Source of the DNA: Bugula neritina
Taxonomy: Eukaryota; Bryozoa; Gymnolaemata; Cheilostomatida; Bugulidae
Direction: 5' to 3'
Length of the DNA: 64,000 bases
Assembly (NCBI GenBank): GCA_964035545.1
Contig: OZ037771.1
Coordinates: 2,098,628 to 2,162,627 of the forward strand
Of the stretch, positions 36,821-58,535 are shown piece by piece (positions within the stretch are counted from its first letter, which is position 1; each line of letters starts with the position of its first letter). A program made the position numbers and the translations under genes. Below the pieces are notes generated by a model. The model was not told the DNA's origin. It was given only the letters and a program-made list of their open reading frames with translations, and did not search any database.

Positions 36821-39800
36821 ATGCATAAACAGCAGTCTAATTCCTTATTATTAAACTCTAAAATTGAAGAATGGATGAGATGGGACAGGGTGAGAATTGC
36901 ATCACTATGACATTGACTATCACTATCAGTACCAGTATGACATTGACTATGAGTATCACTATCAGTATCACTATGGCTATTGCTATGACTATGACTATCC
37001 CTATGCCTAATAGTACTATATTTGATTTAAACTTTATAGTTTTAGTTTTACTTGCATTAATACTCATAGTGATACTAATACTAATAGTAATACTAATGTC
37101 TAATAGTAATAGTAAATTCATTAAATCATAAATGTAATTGTAATAACTAATATTATTAGTAATACTAATACTAATAGTAATACTAATACTTTAATATTAT
37201 CTTATAGTTATACTTCTGCTAGTTCATAGTTACTAGTACAATAGTAGTGAACCACTATTACTATTAGTATTATACTAGTTAGTTAATTTAGCTAGTGCTA
37301 CTGATTTTCTCTCGAATTTAGATAATATTACTTTTTAATTGTTTTTTTTAAAATTTTAATTAAGCCTCAACGACTACTCAAATTGAAATAGACAAAGAAA
37401 AAATTTAAGTGTAAGTGACTGTGAGTCACATGAAAACTTATACTTATAGTTATACTCATAGTACCAAAGTGCCAGTGTAGGTGTGCAGCTATTTAAACTG
37501 GCAGTCAACACAAGTTTAAATTATATTTTACCCTATAATTTAGCACATGGCAATAATTCTTTATTGCCTTTTTTTAAATAGTTTTCAATACTCAGATTTA
37601 GTATCAGAATCATGCATGAGCATGAGTGAGTATTAATGCGTTATACTAATATTTACTTAAGAATACTCAGCATGCTTAGCCACCTTATGAGTATAAATTA
37701 TAGTAAGCTTATTGCTAGGTCTACAAATATTATTTTGATATTGATAACTATGAGTATCAAACTAAGATATTACTAATTTTTTTAGCAAAATAGTTTAATC
37801 ATAATCAATTTATCTAAATTTTAGATTATTTTCAATCTAAATATATATTAGTAATTATGAAATTTAATTTTTGCTGTTAATGATAGTTGCACTCAATCTC
37901 ATTAACTTTGAATTTTTCACATGTCAATTTAGCGACTATTCAAATTTTAAATTTTAGAATGAAAAAACGCGGGATGAAGTGCATACTTTGGTCACGGAAG
38001 GAAATGTTGCGGAACTGGAAAGACGGTTTCTAAGTAGGATAGAGTTTGGTACCGCCGGTCTCAGAGGACGAATGGCTGCAGGCATCTCAATGATGAACGA
38101 TGTTGTGGTGATTCAGACATCACAGGTAAGCAGTAAGCTGACCACACAGGTGTGTTCGGTATGCTGCGCTCAACTCACCTGTGTCAGGTCATACCTAGTC
38201 TGTTTTTGTATACATGTATGCTTTCACCCTGGATGAACATGTGACATTACCCTTTTACAAGTTATATGTACTTCATTTTTGGTAGATTCTATTCCTTGAG
38301 TTTCCTAGCTTGCTATGAGACTATAGTAAAGTAGCACGATAACAGTTGCTGTTTTGTTTTTTTTATACTTAGAGAAATTATGGAAATATTTTACTCAATT
38401 GAGTCTGACTAAGGATTTATTTTGTTGTGATTGCAGGGTCTGTCGAACTATCTGTTAGCATGTCAGCCTGAGGTCAAAGAAAGAGGAGTTGTTGTGGGTT
38501 TTGATGGCAGACATAACAGTGAAAAGTACGTAGTAAATATAATACATATACAAGTAATAAAACTATGGTAATATAATAGTAATATGAATATAAGAAATAT
38601 ATGGTAATATAATATTAATATAAATATAAGAAATATATAGTAATGTAATATTAATATAAATATAAAAAATATATACTCCTATAATGTTTGTAAGTATAAT
38701 AAATGTATAGTAATATACTGTTAACATAAGCATAAGAAATATATGGCAATCTGATGTTAATATAAATATAATAAGTATATGGCAGTACAACATCAGTAAG
38801 CATTATATATCTTACCTTAAATTTTTTATAGTACAGCAGCCACTAGTATCATGTAATATTTCAATCAACTATGAGAACTAGTCAGGTTGACAAAACATTT
38901 ATGTCACTACTAGTAGTAGTTTCATGTGCGCCAAATAATACAATGTTCACAATCATCAGGCAAATGAAAGTTTTACTTGTTAGCCTAGAGTTTGCATATA
39001 TTTTTAAAACAATCAAAAATATATTATGACTTGAGGTGTTACTGAATGTGATTTGTTGGGTAATGTTGTCTATGTCAAATAAACAATTGACGAATAATAG
39101 TTAGTTGTGTCTTTACACAATGTTGTAAAACTAGTCTCTCCATTCACTGTTTTGGCTTGCATATTATAGCGAAATTTCAATTGGCATTTTATCCTTAAAC
39201 TTTATAACTTCAGCTTTTAGTTGCTACTCCCTAGTCAGTCTGAGTGAAACACAGGGCTAAGCATTACTGTACTCACTACACAATATTGTGTTTTTGCACT
39301 CATATTGGGTTCAAACTGACAAGCATTATTATCTGAAAAGAACACTTATAACACTTATCTGTTCAGCTGATATCAATAGCTGCTAAAATCTATCAAACGT
39401 GAAGCATAAAATACTTGTAAATGATAAGCTGTTTTTCAGCTATTAGTCCTAAAGATCCTTTCGTCAGTTTGCTGCAATAAAATGTTAAACAGGAAAGATT
39501 GGAATTCCCAAACTATTATGTTGTATATTCCCATGTTGACAGAAAGCTTTTTTTCCTGTTACTAATAAATTGCAACACACAGATTAGGTCTAAAAGAGCT
39601 TAAATTCAGTGAAAATTCAAACAAAAATATCTATAAAGTTGTAAAATTTTGTGTATATTTATGGGCCAAGTTTTATTGTTAGATATTTTTGTAGGTGGGC
39701 ACATTTTTTGGCAGCTGCAATGATAAGGAAAGGAATTCCCGTTTACCTTTTTACGAATGTAGCACCAACTCCATTCGTGGTATGTGTAACTTGCTATGGC

Positions 39801-42800
39801 GTGTGCACTAGTGTCTACTTGTCATAACACTGTAACAAAAGGTTAATTTATTATTCTAGTTTTATTTTTTATTTTAGGCATTTGGTGTGAAGCATTTGAA
39901 AGCCGTATGCGGTGTAGTTATTACTGCCTCCCACAACCCTAAGCAAGACAACGGCTATAAGGTAGAGTGATAAGTTGCCATTTATATGCTTCCCATAAAT
40001 TTATTTAACATTAAAATTTCACACTGTTTTCTTGTAAACAGCTTTGATGAGTAGGAGTTGTTTTCAAGGTTTATTGGGATAACGGGGCTCAGATTGTATC
40101 CCCGCATGACAAGAAAATATCTCAGTCTATTCTGGAGAGCCTGGAAATGGATGATGCATCATGGGATATATCGGGAGTACTGACACATTCACTTAGAAAG
40201 GATCCCACAGCTGAGGTGGAAGCAGCGTACTTTGACGAGCTCTCAAAATATGTACAGTACAAGTATGTGTTGTACTCTGCAAGCATCTCAACAGTATCTT
40301 TTATTAGTTTTTATATCCATAAAAATATTGACAGCTTGGCGTTTTTACAGTAAAAAGTATAAGCTTCATTATCAGAAAACAAAGTTGTCGAGATGCTTAA
40401 TAAATCGTACATCATGTGTTCATGAGACGCTTTGTACTCTCCTATCACAGAACTGACTTCATTGATGCACAGATCTTCGTACTGGATAAATCTAGTAAGT
40501 CTCAGGGTCTGAATGCTGAATCCCAGCTGCTTTTATGTGTTGTAAAGTTGTTTCCTCTACACTAAATTAAGTTACCATTTATTATATCATTTCTTTTTCA
40601 CCATTTTTATATATTTTATTCATCAGGCAACAAAACTCATCTTGTGATTTGAAGATGGTGTACACAGCTATGCATGGTGTGGGTTGGAACGCCGTTCAGA
40701 GTTGCCTTCTCACATTTGGGTTTCCCCCATGTATTCCTGTAAAGGAGCAGATGCTACCCGACCCCGAGTTTCCCACCGTGACCTTTCCCAATCCCGAGGA
40801 GGGTAAAAGTGCTATGGTGAGAGTTTTGTAAGCTATTTACTGCATCTTTCCAACTTAAAAATTGAGCTATTCATGTCGGGAGTTGGTTCTTAGTCTTTAT
40901 CTGCTTTTTGCTTTTCTTACCATTAAAATACTGTAGCATCAAGGCGGCCCATTGTAATATCACTGAGTTTTCTCAACTTGATAGTTTTAACGCAAGTTGT
41001 TGAATTTTCATTCGAACATGTGTGAGTTTTATGTTTTTGTGCACTAAATATAATGAAACTGCCATTTATATTAGCTTTAGTGAAGCAGTTCGAGAAATGT
41101 GTGTCTAATTTTATTTGTAAATGATAAACTTCTTGGTTTAGTGTTTACTCAGTTGCCTGATTAAACACAATCAGGGTGCCCTACCCGTGCCCGCAGCTGA
41201 CACCATATTGGCTTACTTTTAGAACTTGGCTATCAAAACTGCAGATGAAAATAACGTAAGCTTTATCATGGCCAATGATCCTGACGCTGATCGACTCTGC
41301 ATTGCCGAGAAAAACGATTCCAGGTGGGATAATTGGTCCGAGTTTGATCATACAGTATATTATTATGTAGTATGAAGTGCTGTGTGTTATCAGATGATCT
41401 ATCAGGTTGTGTATAATTAGATAGGGTAAGCTTGTTTATTTTTGGCTACTCATATATAAGGTTGTTTGTTGTTTGTTATAGGTGAAGCCTATGTCACTCT
41501 GTTATTATTTCTTGAATTGTATTTGCTATAGTTTTATTATAGTGTTATTGGAGTATTGGAGTTACATTTCCTTTATGTGCACCGAAAACAATGCAGGTTT
41601 AGTTGCTTTGTCCATTTCATTGTTTACTTAATATTTCTTATAATTTTTAATTTCCCTGTTTTCAGTGGGGAGTGGAAAATATTCAATGGCAATGAAATGG
41701 CCGCCTTGCTAGGCTGGTGGTGCTGGCATTGTCACCAACTCAAAGGTTCTCATAAGCCAGGTGTTGTATCTTATATGTAGTAGTAGTGGTGTTGTATCTT
41801 ATATGTTGTACTCTTTAACTCATGAATAAAGGAAAACATTCATTCAACCTCAACGCAAAACTGGTTGTTTTATGTTCCTCCCCTGCTAGCTACTAGTAAC
41901 ATTTGGCCAATAAATATTTATTAGTAACACTTGACTAGTAAATAGTTATAAGTAATTAGTTACTACTAACTCCTTACTCTTAGTTAGTTCCTAGCTGCTA
42001 GTAACACCTAACTAATAAATAGTTACTAGTAACTCTTTACTAGTAAACAATTACTAGTAACTGTTTTTGAGCCACAATAGAGAAATACAAGAACAATATG
42101 TTGAAGTCGTGTACGTTGCATTGCAATGTCACACCGGGGGATACTTTTCTATCAGTATTAAAGTATGTGGTACCAGAAAGTATAATCTGAAGTCATTAGA
42201 TCATCTGTATGTAGAAGTAGGTTTATTTTCTTACTTTTAGCAGATTCCTGCTACATGGTAGCCAGCACTGTATCTTCCAAGATTCTTCTTAGCATGGCCG
42301 AAGTTGAAGGATTTAATTTTGCTGTAAGTGTATATTTCTGTTTAAAGCCAAATTAAGATTAATAGTAATTAAAGTAGTGTTGGTAGTAGCAGTAGCGGTA
42401 GTAAAAGTAGTAGTAACAGCAGTAGTAGTAGTACTAGTAGCAGTATTAGCAGCAGCAGCAGTAGTAGTAGTATTAGTAGCAGTATTAGTAGTAGTAGCAC
42501 TGGTAGCAGTACTAGTAGCAGTATTAGTAGTAGTAGAAGTATTAGTAGTAGTAGCACTGGTAGCAGTACTAGTAGCAGTATTAGTAGTAATAGTAGTAGC
42601 AGTAGCAGCAGCAGTAGTAGTTTCTGTTGAAATCTTGTGAAGTTACTGAAGCTGTTGTAGGAAACTCTGACTGGATTCAAATGGATAGCTAATAAGACCA
42701 TTGACTTGGAGAATGCTGGGAAAACAGTTTTGTTTGGCTTTGAAGAGGCTATTGGTGGGTCTATCTTCAGCCAGTTAGTTCACCAACCATGATATGCAAT

Positions 42801-45674
42801 AGATGAAAATATGCTAGTTTTTAAATCATGTATCTAGAAGCAGTAAATTTTAATACATCCATTTGCGTATAATTCATAGGTGTCTCACATGTGCTAGATT
42901 TGAAGGTGAAGGTTTTTCTAAGAAAGCAGCTGGCGAGAAATAAAATGTACTTATGCAAATCGAACTAGGTTTTATGAGTTCTGTTTAGCTCATGCAGTTA
43001 GATTCCTATGAGTTATTCTTTTTGGGAGTTGTTTTATTTTTCAGTTGTATTGCGTTTCTACACGATGAATCGAACTTACAGTATGCGTGTTACTCAACTA
43101 CAGCTTATGGTTTTTTTTCCATGAAATCACAATATTTGTACTTGAGCCTGCAGATTTCATTGTTGAACATAGGGTTTATGGTTGGCTCGCTGACCTATGA
43201 TAAAGACGGCGTGTCAGCACTCGGTGTCTTGTATGAACTGGCAGCATATTTGAATCGACAAGGGAAGCAACTTCACCAGCAGCTTGAAACAATATATGAA
43301 AAGTATGTGGATACAGGTGTTTTTAGTTGCAGACGTTTGCTCTATGTTGGACTATTCATATCGTGGGTTGTTTAATAAATGTCGCGATATTGTCTGCTCC
43401 TTTTGACAGATATGGCCATCACCTCAATAACAACTCATACTTCATCTGTCATGACAAGGAGAAAATCAAACATATCTTCACCAGGATAAGGACCATGTCT
43501 GGGGCACCTGACACGGTTTGTCTAGTCTCAAGTAATAGCAGAAGACGTTATTTCACGTCAAGTGTTTTTACAAAATATTAATAGTTATTGTTATCATTAT
43601 AAACAGGCTAGCGTCGTTTATTTTAGAATACTATTGTCAAGTTCGAATTATAATCAGTATAGAGTTTTATTATTAATATCAAATCATAACGATGAATTTA
43701 CAAGCAAGAAGTCTTGAAAATAATCAGGTCTTTTGAGAAACTAGCATTGAAATATCTATATTTGAACATATTTTTTACTATGTCCAAAAGGTAGTTTTCA
43801 ATCACCTGACTGTTAATCACATGACAGTTTCAACTTGCACCCCAAACCAAAATTTATCAAAGAAATTGAAGAACTTATGCTATTGAAGTTTCTCTTTTAC
43901 CACACCTTAACCAAGGGTTTAGCTCAAAGTTTATTTGAACCATTTTCATTGGTCACCTTCTCAGCTAGGGCAGTATATGTTTTGCTATCTGAGCTCTTTA
44001 TATAATTTAACCGCACACCAACTCTACTCATGTAGACGGTGGTTTTGTTTTTCAGTATCCTGAAGAGTTGGGTGGGGTGAAGGTCAAGTATGTAAGAGAT
44101 TTGACTACAGGCTATGACAATGAGCAAGCTGATAACAAGGCTGTGAGTATTATAGTCTCTAATATGTTCACAATACTTGTAGTGGGATTAATTGTGATGT
44201 ACCTTACTTGTGCATATCATTAGGATGAGCCATGTTGAAGATGGGTCAGGGAAGGGGGTGTTCTTTCAGTCAAAACCTTAGTATATTACCCTATTGAGTT
44301 GTGTGCCCAATAAAGGTTCTAAGACTATTTGGGAGAATGACTCATCATTTAGTGATTCAAAGAAAAAGAAAATGTGAATGAGGAATAATCTTGTAAACCT
44401 GACATTTATATATTATTGCAGCAGTTCTTGCATGCTTGATGTAAAATCACTTTAATAAAATCATTGAGGGATTGTTTATGCAGGATTTCTTGTTTAGATA
44501 TAATTATAAATGTCAAGTGATATAGATGAGCAGGTTTTAGTGTCATAAGAATCGAATACTGGGGAGATAACTCCTAAATATTATCTATAATTTCAGCTAA
44601 AAAATTTGCAATTAAAAATAGTTATATGTTCTAGTAGCAAGCTACGCAAGAATTCAAATAGCTTTTTTGTTGAGAAAAAGTAGTCAACTATGTAAATAAC
44701 GATTATAAACAAACTGCAATCTTTTGTGAAAGAGTTAAAAAAAGTTGTAGATTAGGAGTTGTCTTACTTAATCAAATTGATCCTCCTTCATGCTGCAGTT
44801 GTTGCAGTGAAGGTTCAGTTGTATAAATATTAAATTATGCTGTACTGACAATAGAAATATAACACAGGTTGGTTAGTTCTATTGTTTCTTGAGTAATCGC
44901 TTGTAAATGAAGGAAATATTAGCAAGAGGTGAAAGTGACCCATTTATATAAACTTCGATTTCACTGTTGAAGCACACTTTATTCTTAGATAGTCTAGAAT
45001 TTCTCTCCATTGAAGTAAGAGATGTAAGAAAGTATTCCTTTACTCTATCCAATAGAAACAATCGAATCATCTGGTAACAACTTTGCTGACTTCCCTTGTT
45101 TGTCTGCTGCTTGTAGATTTTGCCTGTCAGCAGCTCCAGTCAGATGATCACGTTCACTTTCGTCAACAAGGCTATCGTCACTCTCCGCACGAGTGGCACT
45201 GAACCAAAGATCAAGTATTACTCGGAGATCCGTGGAACTGGATCTAAGTACGTCTTGTCTATACATAAGTATATACAGCCTCGTTTTCACTGCAGACTGT
45301 GTGGCTTGTTGTTGCTTTAACCTGATATTGCTGTTAGTTGAAAATTCAAATTGTCGTCACTATGTCAGTTGGACTTTTCCAAATGATTAGAAACTTCTAA
45401 ATTGCGGTAGGTTAATATTTTATGTTGTGTTGGATTAGGATTATTTTACCTTTTTTTATTGTAGCAGCTAGTGTATTAGAACAACTTACTCAAATACTAA
45501 AACCCAATGTCTTGATAACTTAGTAGGTAATCGACTTTCTAAATATTTATGACTGCCTCATGTTTCAGATTATCTAAAGAGGAATTGTCTTCTTCCCTCG
45601 ATGCATTAGTAGAGGCAGTGATAAATGAATTACTTGAACCGGAGAAGAATCAACTGTTACCAAAGTCAGAATAA
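36821..45674 (+). CDS. PGM2: Phosphoglucomutase-2 / phosphopentomutase
   Basis: Cytosolic alpha-D-phosphohexomutase-family enzyme interconverting ribose-1-P/ribose-5-P and glucose-1-P/glucose-6-P. Sixteen exons: 36821-36889, 37958-38125, 38437-38525, 39695-39779, 39878-39961, 40069-40262, 40627-40816, 41223-41323, 41666-41760, 42244-42323, 42661-42754, 43173-43302, 43410-43515, 44056-44142, 45117-45247, 45569-45674; 602 aa (human about 612). Motifs: [20 protein letters not shown], phosphoserine Ser155 in [13 protein letters not shown], metal loop NDPDADR (310-316), [26 protein letters not shown] and phosphate loop [12 protein letters not shown]. The start MHKQQSN is chosen because it is in frame with the conserved WDR/NEKTR junction. 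AATAAA is at 45872. Exon 10 has a NAGNAG acceptor, and a 44-base pseudo-exon lies in intron 6. Confidence 0.96.
36893..37215. repeat. Degenerate period-6 (TAT-NNN) tract, PGM2 intron 1
   Basis: It begins right after the exon 1 donor: ATCACTATCAGTACCAG, GAGTATCACTATCAGTATC, CTATGACTATGACTATCCC. TAT recurs every six bases while the other three positions vary. Further on it becomes ACTAATAGTAATACTAAT runs. It is open in several frames but encodes only low-complexity Ile/Thr/Met/Ser strings. Confidence 0.8.
38565..38800. repeat. AT-rich tandem repeat in PGM2 intron 3
   Basis: About five copies of a unit of about 45-55 bases containing ATATGGTAATATAATATTAA and TATAAGAAATATA. Confidence 0.75.
41880..42065. 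repeat. ACTAGTAA palindromic tandem repeat, PGM2 intron 9
   Basis: TTACTAGTAAC and variants (CTACTAGTAAC, TTATTAGTAAC) recur about ten times; the unit is itself palindromic around CTAG. Confidence 0.65.
42370..42630. repeat. (GTA/GCA)n trinucleotide tract, PGM2 intron 10
   Basis: AGTAGTAGCAGTATTAGTAG repeats with a duplicated block of about 60 bases (GCACTGGTAGCAGTACTAGT occurs twice). Long Leu- or Val-rich frames on both strands are artefacts. Confidence 0.85.
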
Positions 45675-46297
45675 CATACTTAGTACTGTACACTACTGTA
45701 GTAGCTGAATCGTGACTACAATCACTCAAAGTTTTACTTTATATGCATGTGATACTATGCATAGTCATTCCATCAGTGCCCGTATCCCTGACATACCTTG
45801 GTTTAGATGGTTTTTATAGCGTTTCATTTATCTTATGATTTTAGTTAGATTTACTTGAGTTTTCTTTTTTCAATAAAATTGTAAGTTTACTATTGCATGA
45901 CCACCACAGTTCCTGATAGTAACTCTATGCAAGTTCAAGTACCCAGTTATATGTATGAATTATATTTCAATAAAAAATTGTATAATATTACATGGTATTA
46001 TATTTTGATAACAAAAGCTCAAACAAACACATAAATTGATGCTAGAATTGCATGAATATACTGTTAACTATCCATGAATACATGATCTTAACCACAATTT
46101 TACCTGCTACTATTACTATATAACAACATTATTCAGAGAGATGGATTACATGAAGGTCTAACAACAATGAGTTGAACTTGGCAGTTAGAATCTATGTACC
46201 TAGCATTACGTTTGTTATCCAATGTTATGTTGAGCTAGAATATTGTATTTGTACATGAATTGTAAAGTTACATGAGTTACTGTGACGCTACATTTTT
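45675..46297. other. Convergent 3' ends of PGM2 and DPY30
   Basis: PGM2 3' UTR with AATAAA at 45872 and CAATAAAAAAT at about 45968. DPY30 3' UTR on the other strand. Nothing else seen. Confidence 0.55.
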
Positions 46298-49092
46298 CTA
46301 CTGATCAAACTGATCCTTGTTTTTCATGAGATACGCAGCGAGAAATTCCACAGGATTGGGTGGCCTAAAAACAAAAGATTTGTTGGGATGTAAAATTGTA
46401 ACATCTAGCGAGTTTCTTTTAAAGAGCAAGTTGGGGATGGAATTAAACTTGTGTAAGCAATAACATTGTTCTACATCAATTATATAAAGCAAAAAGTTCC
46501 AAGTCAAAGATACACAGCAATAGAAAAACACTTTAAGTTGTAACATTAGGCTAAGGTATTCAGGATTTTATCTGGTTGCCTAACGCTGTACACAGTGGCA
46601 GTTGATTTTAGAAGACCCACCAGCAACCAAAATGACTGCTAATAGTTCGTTTGGGTTCAACAAACTTTTTAAAAAGAATCCATGATATTTTTTTATATAT
46701 GATTCTAATACCTAGCAGATTGATAAAAATTAGCTCAGTTGGAATTTTCTAGAAGTGGCTAGTGTGGCCAGTTCAGCTGCTTGGAACACATAAATCTGTT
46801 AGTGAACGGTATTTATAACTTACCGCTCCTTTGCTAACACTGACATCCCCTGTAATAATATCGGTACAACTGTCTGATCAAGGTATGCCCTGGTGGGAAG
46901 AGAAGCTAATTCAACTTTTTGTTTCTTGGCTTGTGGTTGATCACCTTGTTCTCTTTCATTCTGAGCTATTTTCTACAAAATTGGGAAGACAAATTCAAAA
47001 ATTATAATCATATTTTAAATTATAAATGTAGTGTGCAAACTACTAATATTTGCATACTACACACTTTGACGTCTTCTGTAAGACCAAGTTCTGTTTGGGG
47101 ATCAGCGGTTGAGCCCTCTACAGGAGTTGTAGGCTTGGAAACGGTTTCGGAAGCTGCAGCATCTATAAGTTTAAATAAGAATATAATAAACATTAGCAAC
47201 ACCCAAACCTATGATTCATTCTATATAAACCCCATCTCTCTGTATAAATATTAGTACACATCTAACTCATATCGCTAAAATATTTATCAATTTTTAAAAC
47301 TAATTCAAATCTTAGCTCATGGTCAACTGTTTAATTTCAAACAGTGTGCTCCATTTTTATGGTTCATTAAAACAGCTGATGATTTATTATCACAAAGTGT
47401 ATCAAATTGGTAATGAAACAATTTTTTACATTGGTACTTAAACTAAGTTTATACTTATTAGCATATTAGGTCTCATTATAATTTATTATTCATATAATTT
47501 TATGTTGTTCATTATTCTATTGAATTGATAATTTTATCAAGTTTGTCAGCTATTCACTGATGCAGTGGATATTGAAAATTGCATGAACAAATTTAAAGTT
47601 TTAGTTTTAAATAGTTTTAGACATAAATGTACACTCATTTCACAATTAGTTAATAACACACTTATACAGAGCCCTTCTTACAACAGCAAAGAAACGCTAT
47701 GGTGACAGAGTGTAGCACTAAATGGAGCCAAAAATATCAATAATCATGGTTATTTTAGTATCAACAGAAAAAAAGTATCAATAAAACTACAGATATAGGC
47801 TATAGCTGCTTGAATAAAATAAACTTATTTTTATTCATTTTTGGTGTAGGTATGAGTAATCAATTATTTTAAAAAGTAAAAACAAATTGGCTTTAAATAC
47901 ATATATTAAATATTATATTATTAATAGACTCATTTTGACAACTAGGCTGCTTGCTATTTATTCTCACACTATCAACAATCATCATGATTTAAACAAAAAC
48001 TACCGTTGTGTATTGTAATTCCAAATTTATCGAACAAATTAAAAAGTTGGCTAATGATAATATAAATATATCATTACAATTAATAAAAAATATACCACAG
48101 TCACTAACATTATTTAACAAAAAAGCAATCAGTAAAACAACTTGAAGGACAAGATTGCCTGGAATTTGATATTTATAACTAGCATGTAGGCATTCAATTT
48201 TATTTTGGTTTAATTATAATTATTTTATCATGATTATAACTATTGTAATATATTTATTATGGCTATGAATCTTTGTCAGATAATCATCTTGCTATTCATT
48301 TTGATGATAATTCTCACTATATATTGATATATAATTATAAAATCAAATAAAAAAGGCAGAAAATTTTTTTTTCAGTATTATTTGCATTATTACACAATGA
48401 TAATTGACAATGAATTGACAATAAAACATTCAACCAAAAAAATGAAACTTTAAATAAAATAATATAAATAATAATATCAATATGAGTACAAATTGTATCA
48501 ATATGAGTATCACTATGTCTATAACAGACTTAACAATATAAAACTATAAGTATGACTCCATAAGTATAAGATTAGGTAGAAATGCAAATTAAACTTGAAG
48601 GCAAATTAAAATAATCAAATAGATATAAAATTTAAATTTAACTTCAAGTTTAAATTCAAGTTGATATTCATCATCATGATCATATAACAAAAATTTAAAT
48701 AAATTAATATAATAATAATTATAATACCTAATATAATCATTAATATTATAATAATAAATATTATTATCTATATTATTATTATCATGATGATTAAAATGTT
48801 TATATATATTTATTTTTACTTTTAGTTTTACTATTACTATTACAGTATTAGTATTTAGCCTACTTTTAGTTTTACTTTTACTTTTAGATTTTTAAGTTTT
48901 TACTTTTTCAACTGCTGTAAGGGCGAGGAAAGGTTTCGTCAAAGGGTTGGAAAACATTTTTAAAAATAAAATTATTTGTTATTTAGCATAAAAACAGTGT
49001 TAACTTGTAATTGACTAAATTTTGACATGGAATTATTACACTTTCTATAACTTTTATTTAATAAATCACAAAGACTTGCCTGTTGTGGCCAT
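46298..49092 (-). CDS. DPY30: DPY30 homolog, COMPASS/MLL complex subunit
   Basis: Small nuclear core subunit of SET1/MLL histone H3K4 methyltransferase complexes, binding ASH2L through a dimeric helical Dpy-30 motif. Exons (minus): 49080-49092, 47065-47162, 46824-46972, 46298-46364; 108 aa (human 99). The C-terminus is nearly invariant: [36 protein letters not shown] and KNKDQF. The N-terminus is Thr/Ser/Ala-rich and variable, with ELGLTEDV just before the conserved region. Exon 1 is only 13 bases (MATT plus one base) and its donor is GC rather than GT (CAG-GCAAGT), the standard consensus of GC-AG introns. Intron 1 is about 1.9 kb and holds period-6 tracts. Confidence 0.94.
48470..48900. repeat. 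Degenerate period-6 tracts in DPY30 intron 1
   Basis: ATCAATATGAGTACAAATTG and ATGAGTATCACTATGTCTAT at 48476-48530, then TTTTACTTTTAGTTTTAC runs at 48820-48900. These are the same family of tract as in PGM2 intron 1. Confidence 0.65.
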
Positions 49093-50549
49093 CTTGGTTG
49101 CTCAGGTATTAAAGAGTAACTGCGGAAACTATATCCGCGCACTCAAAGAGTGAAACTATCAGTTTACTCAAAGTGTCGATTACCTATAGTTTTCAGTTGT
49201 TTACATTAAATTTAAATAGAATATTTTTTCAAATTTTATAATTTGTGAATAAGCAACTATTCTTGTTTACTTTTTTTATGGTTAGGCATTCAACCATATA
49301 ATATAATTGTAACTGTTTTAGTTCATTGCATTCAACATTTAGGTCAGGAAACGCCTTTGAAACCACACAAAAACTCTTTTAGGGCGGATGCGCGCGACTT
49401 TCGGAATTTCAAGCGACGTAAAAATTTGCACCCTGGTAACACCAACAAACAAATTTGCACACTATTTCAATACTCCTACGGCTACTGATACAGTTACACT
49501 TATACACTGATGCAGTTTTACCTAGGATACACGCTTATAGTAATAGGTTTCAGTGCTCTTACCAATACTAAAAGTTAGACCTTTGCCTTATACCTATAGT
49601 CATAGAGGCTTTGGCTTTGAGTTTTATCTTTTATGGTTGTACTACAACTTGTAGTAGATTAATATATCTTAGGTTAACCGTTATCGCCATCGGTAAGAGT
49701 AAGACTATGAGACATGAGTATGAGATTAACTTTAAGTATGAGCATGACTATCAGATTCAATATGAATATCACTATCACTAATTGAATAATATTATGGCTA
49801 TGTAACTCGTAATATTTGAAATCACGTGAAGTCCAAAAGTAGCTCTTGCTCTTAGAGTAAGTGTAAGTGTATCACTATCAGTATGAGTATCAGTATGAGT
49901 ATGAATTGTCATTGGCGGTTGGCCTTGGGACTAAATGTCAAACTTAATGTTGCATTGAGTGTGACTAACACTATGACTATGTATTGGTATAACTTATGTT
50001 TGTAATAAGAATAATAAATCATGACATTAATTTTAACTATATTGTCGTACTCATTGTGATACAGTCATTTAATTTTAGTAATTTAGTTTTTGTCTAATTT
50101 TATTCATTTTAATCGTATATATTAAATTTAATTCATAGTTTTTTAGTATTATAAATACACTTATGCCTATAGTTCATACTGTTACTATTGTATTAACATA
50201 TGTTGTGGTAACAATCTTGTTAGACCATCAAATTAATGCGAACAGTGTGCTTTTTACCTGGTGCGCTCATAAAGTTTTAAGAATTTTCTCACACCGAATT
50301 TGAAATTTTTAAGTGAATGTTTTGATTAAAATGAATACACTTTCTTTTCTAATAATATCGATGTCAATATGTTTTGTCATTAAAATCATTTTGTGCAACG
50401 TTATTTTACATTTTTACAGGTTCAAAATCAGAACAAAATCATTGCACTAAACTCACAACAATAACTATATATAACAAATGTTAAATCATATTTTCAACTT
50501 ATACTATTCGCTTAGTTTTACAGGTCTCGCTCTAGAGTTATAAAGGAAT
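49093..50549. promoter_or_regulatory. Divergent DPY30/calpain promoter region
   Basis: 49379-49437 is a CpG-rich island (GGCGGATGCGCGCGACTTTC) and the likely start of the calpain mRNA, followed by a CCTG-gtaaca donor. A matching acceptor (TTAGTTTTACAG) ends at about 50522, 28 bases before the calpain ATG, so the calpain has an untranslated first exon and an intron of about 1.1 kb. Period-6 tracts (about 49690-49930) lie in that intron. Confidence 0.5.
49690..49930. repeat. Degenerate period-6 tract upstream of calpain ATG
   Basis: GAGCATGACTATCAGATTC and GTATCACTATCAGTATGAG, CAGTATGAGTATGAATTG: TAT every six bases. It lies in the inferred first (5' UTR) intron. Confidence 0.75.

Positions 50550-58535
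<7,986 letters not shown>

Noticed and set aside
36858-37131. Frames of 86-87 codons on both strands
   Set aside because: Low-complexity translation of the period-6 tract; PGM2 exon 1 uses another frame and ends at 36889.
42369-42701. Leu- or Val-rich frames on both strands
   Set aside because: Trinucleotide repeat in PGM2 intron 10.
42992-43172. Open frame continuous with PGM2 exon 12
   Set aside because: It is the 3' part of intron 11 that happens to be open; the conserved [18 protein letters not shown] join needs the acceptor at 43172.
45045-45290. Minus-strand 81-codon frame
   Set aside because: Antisense shadow of PGM2 exon 15.
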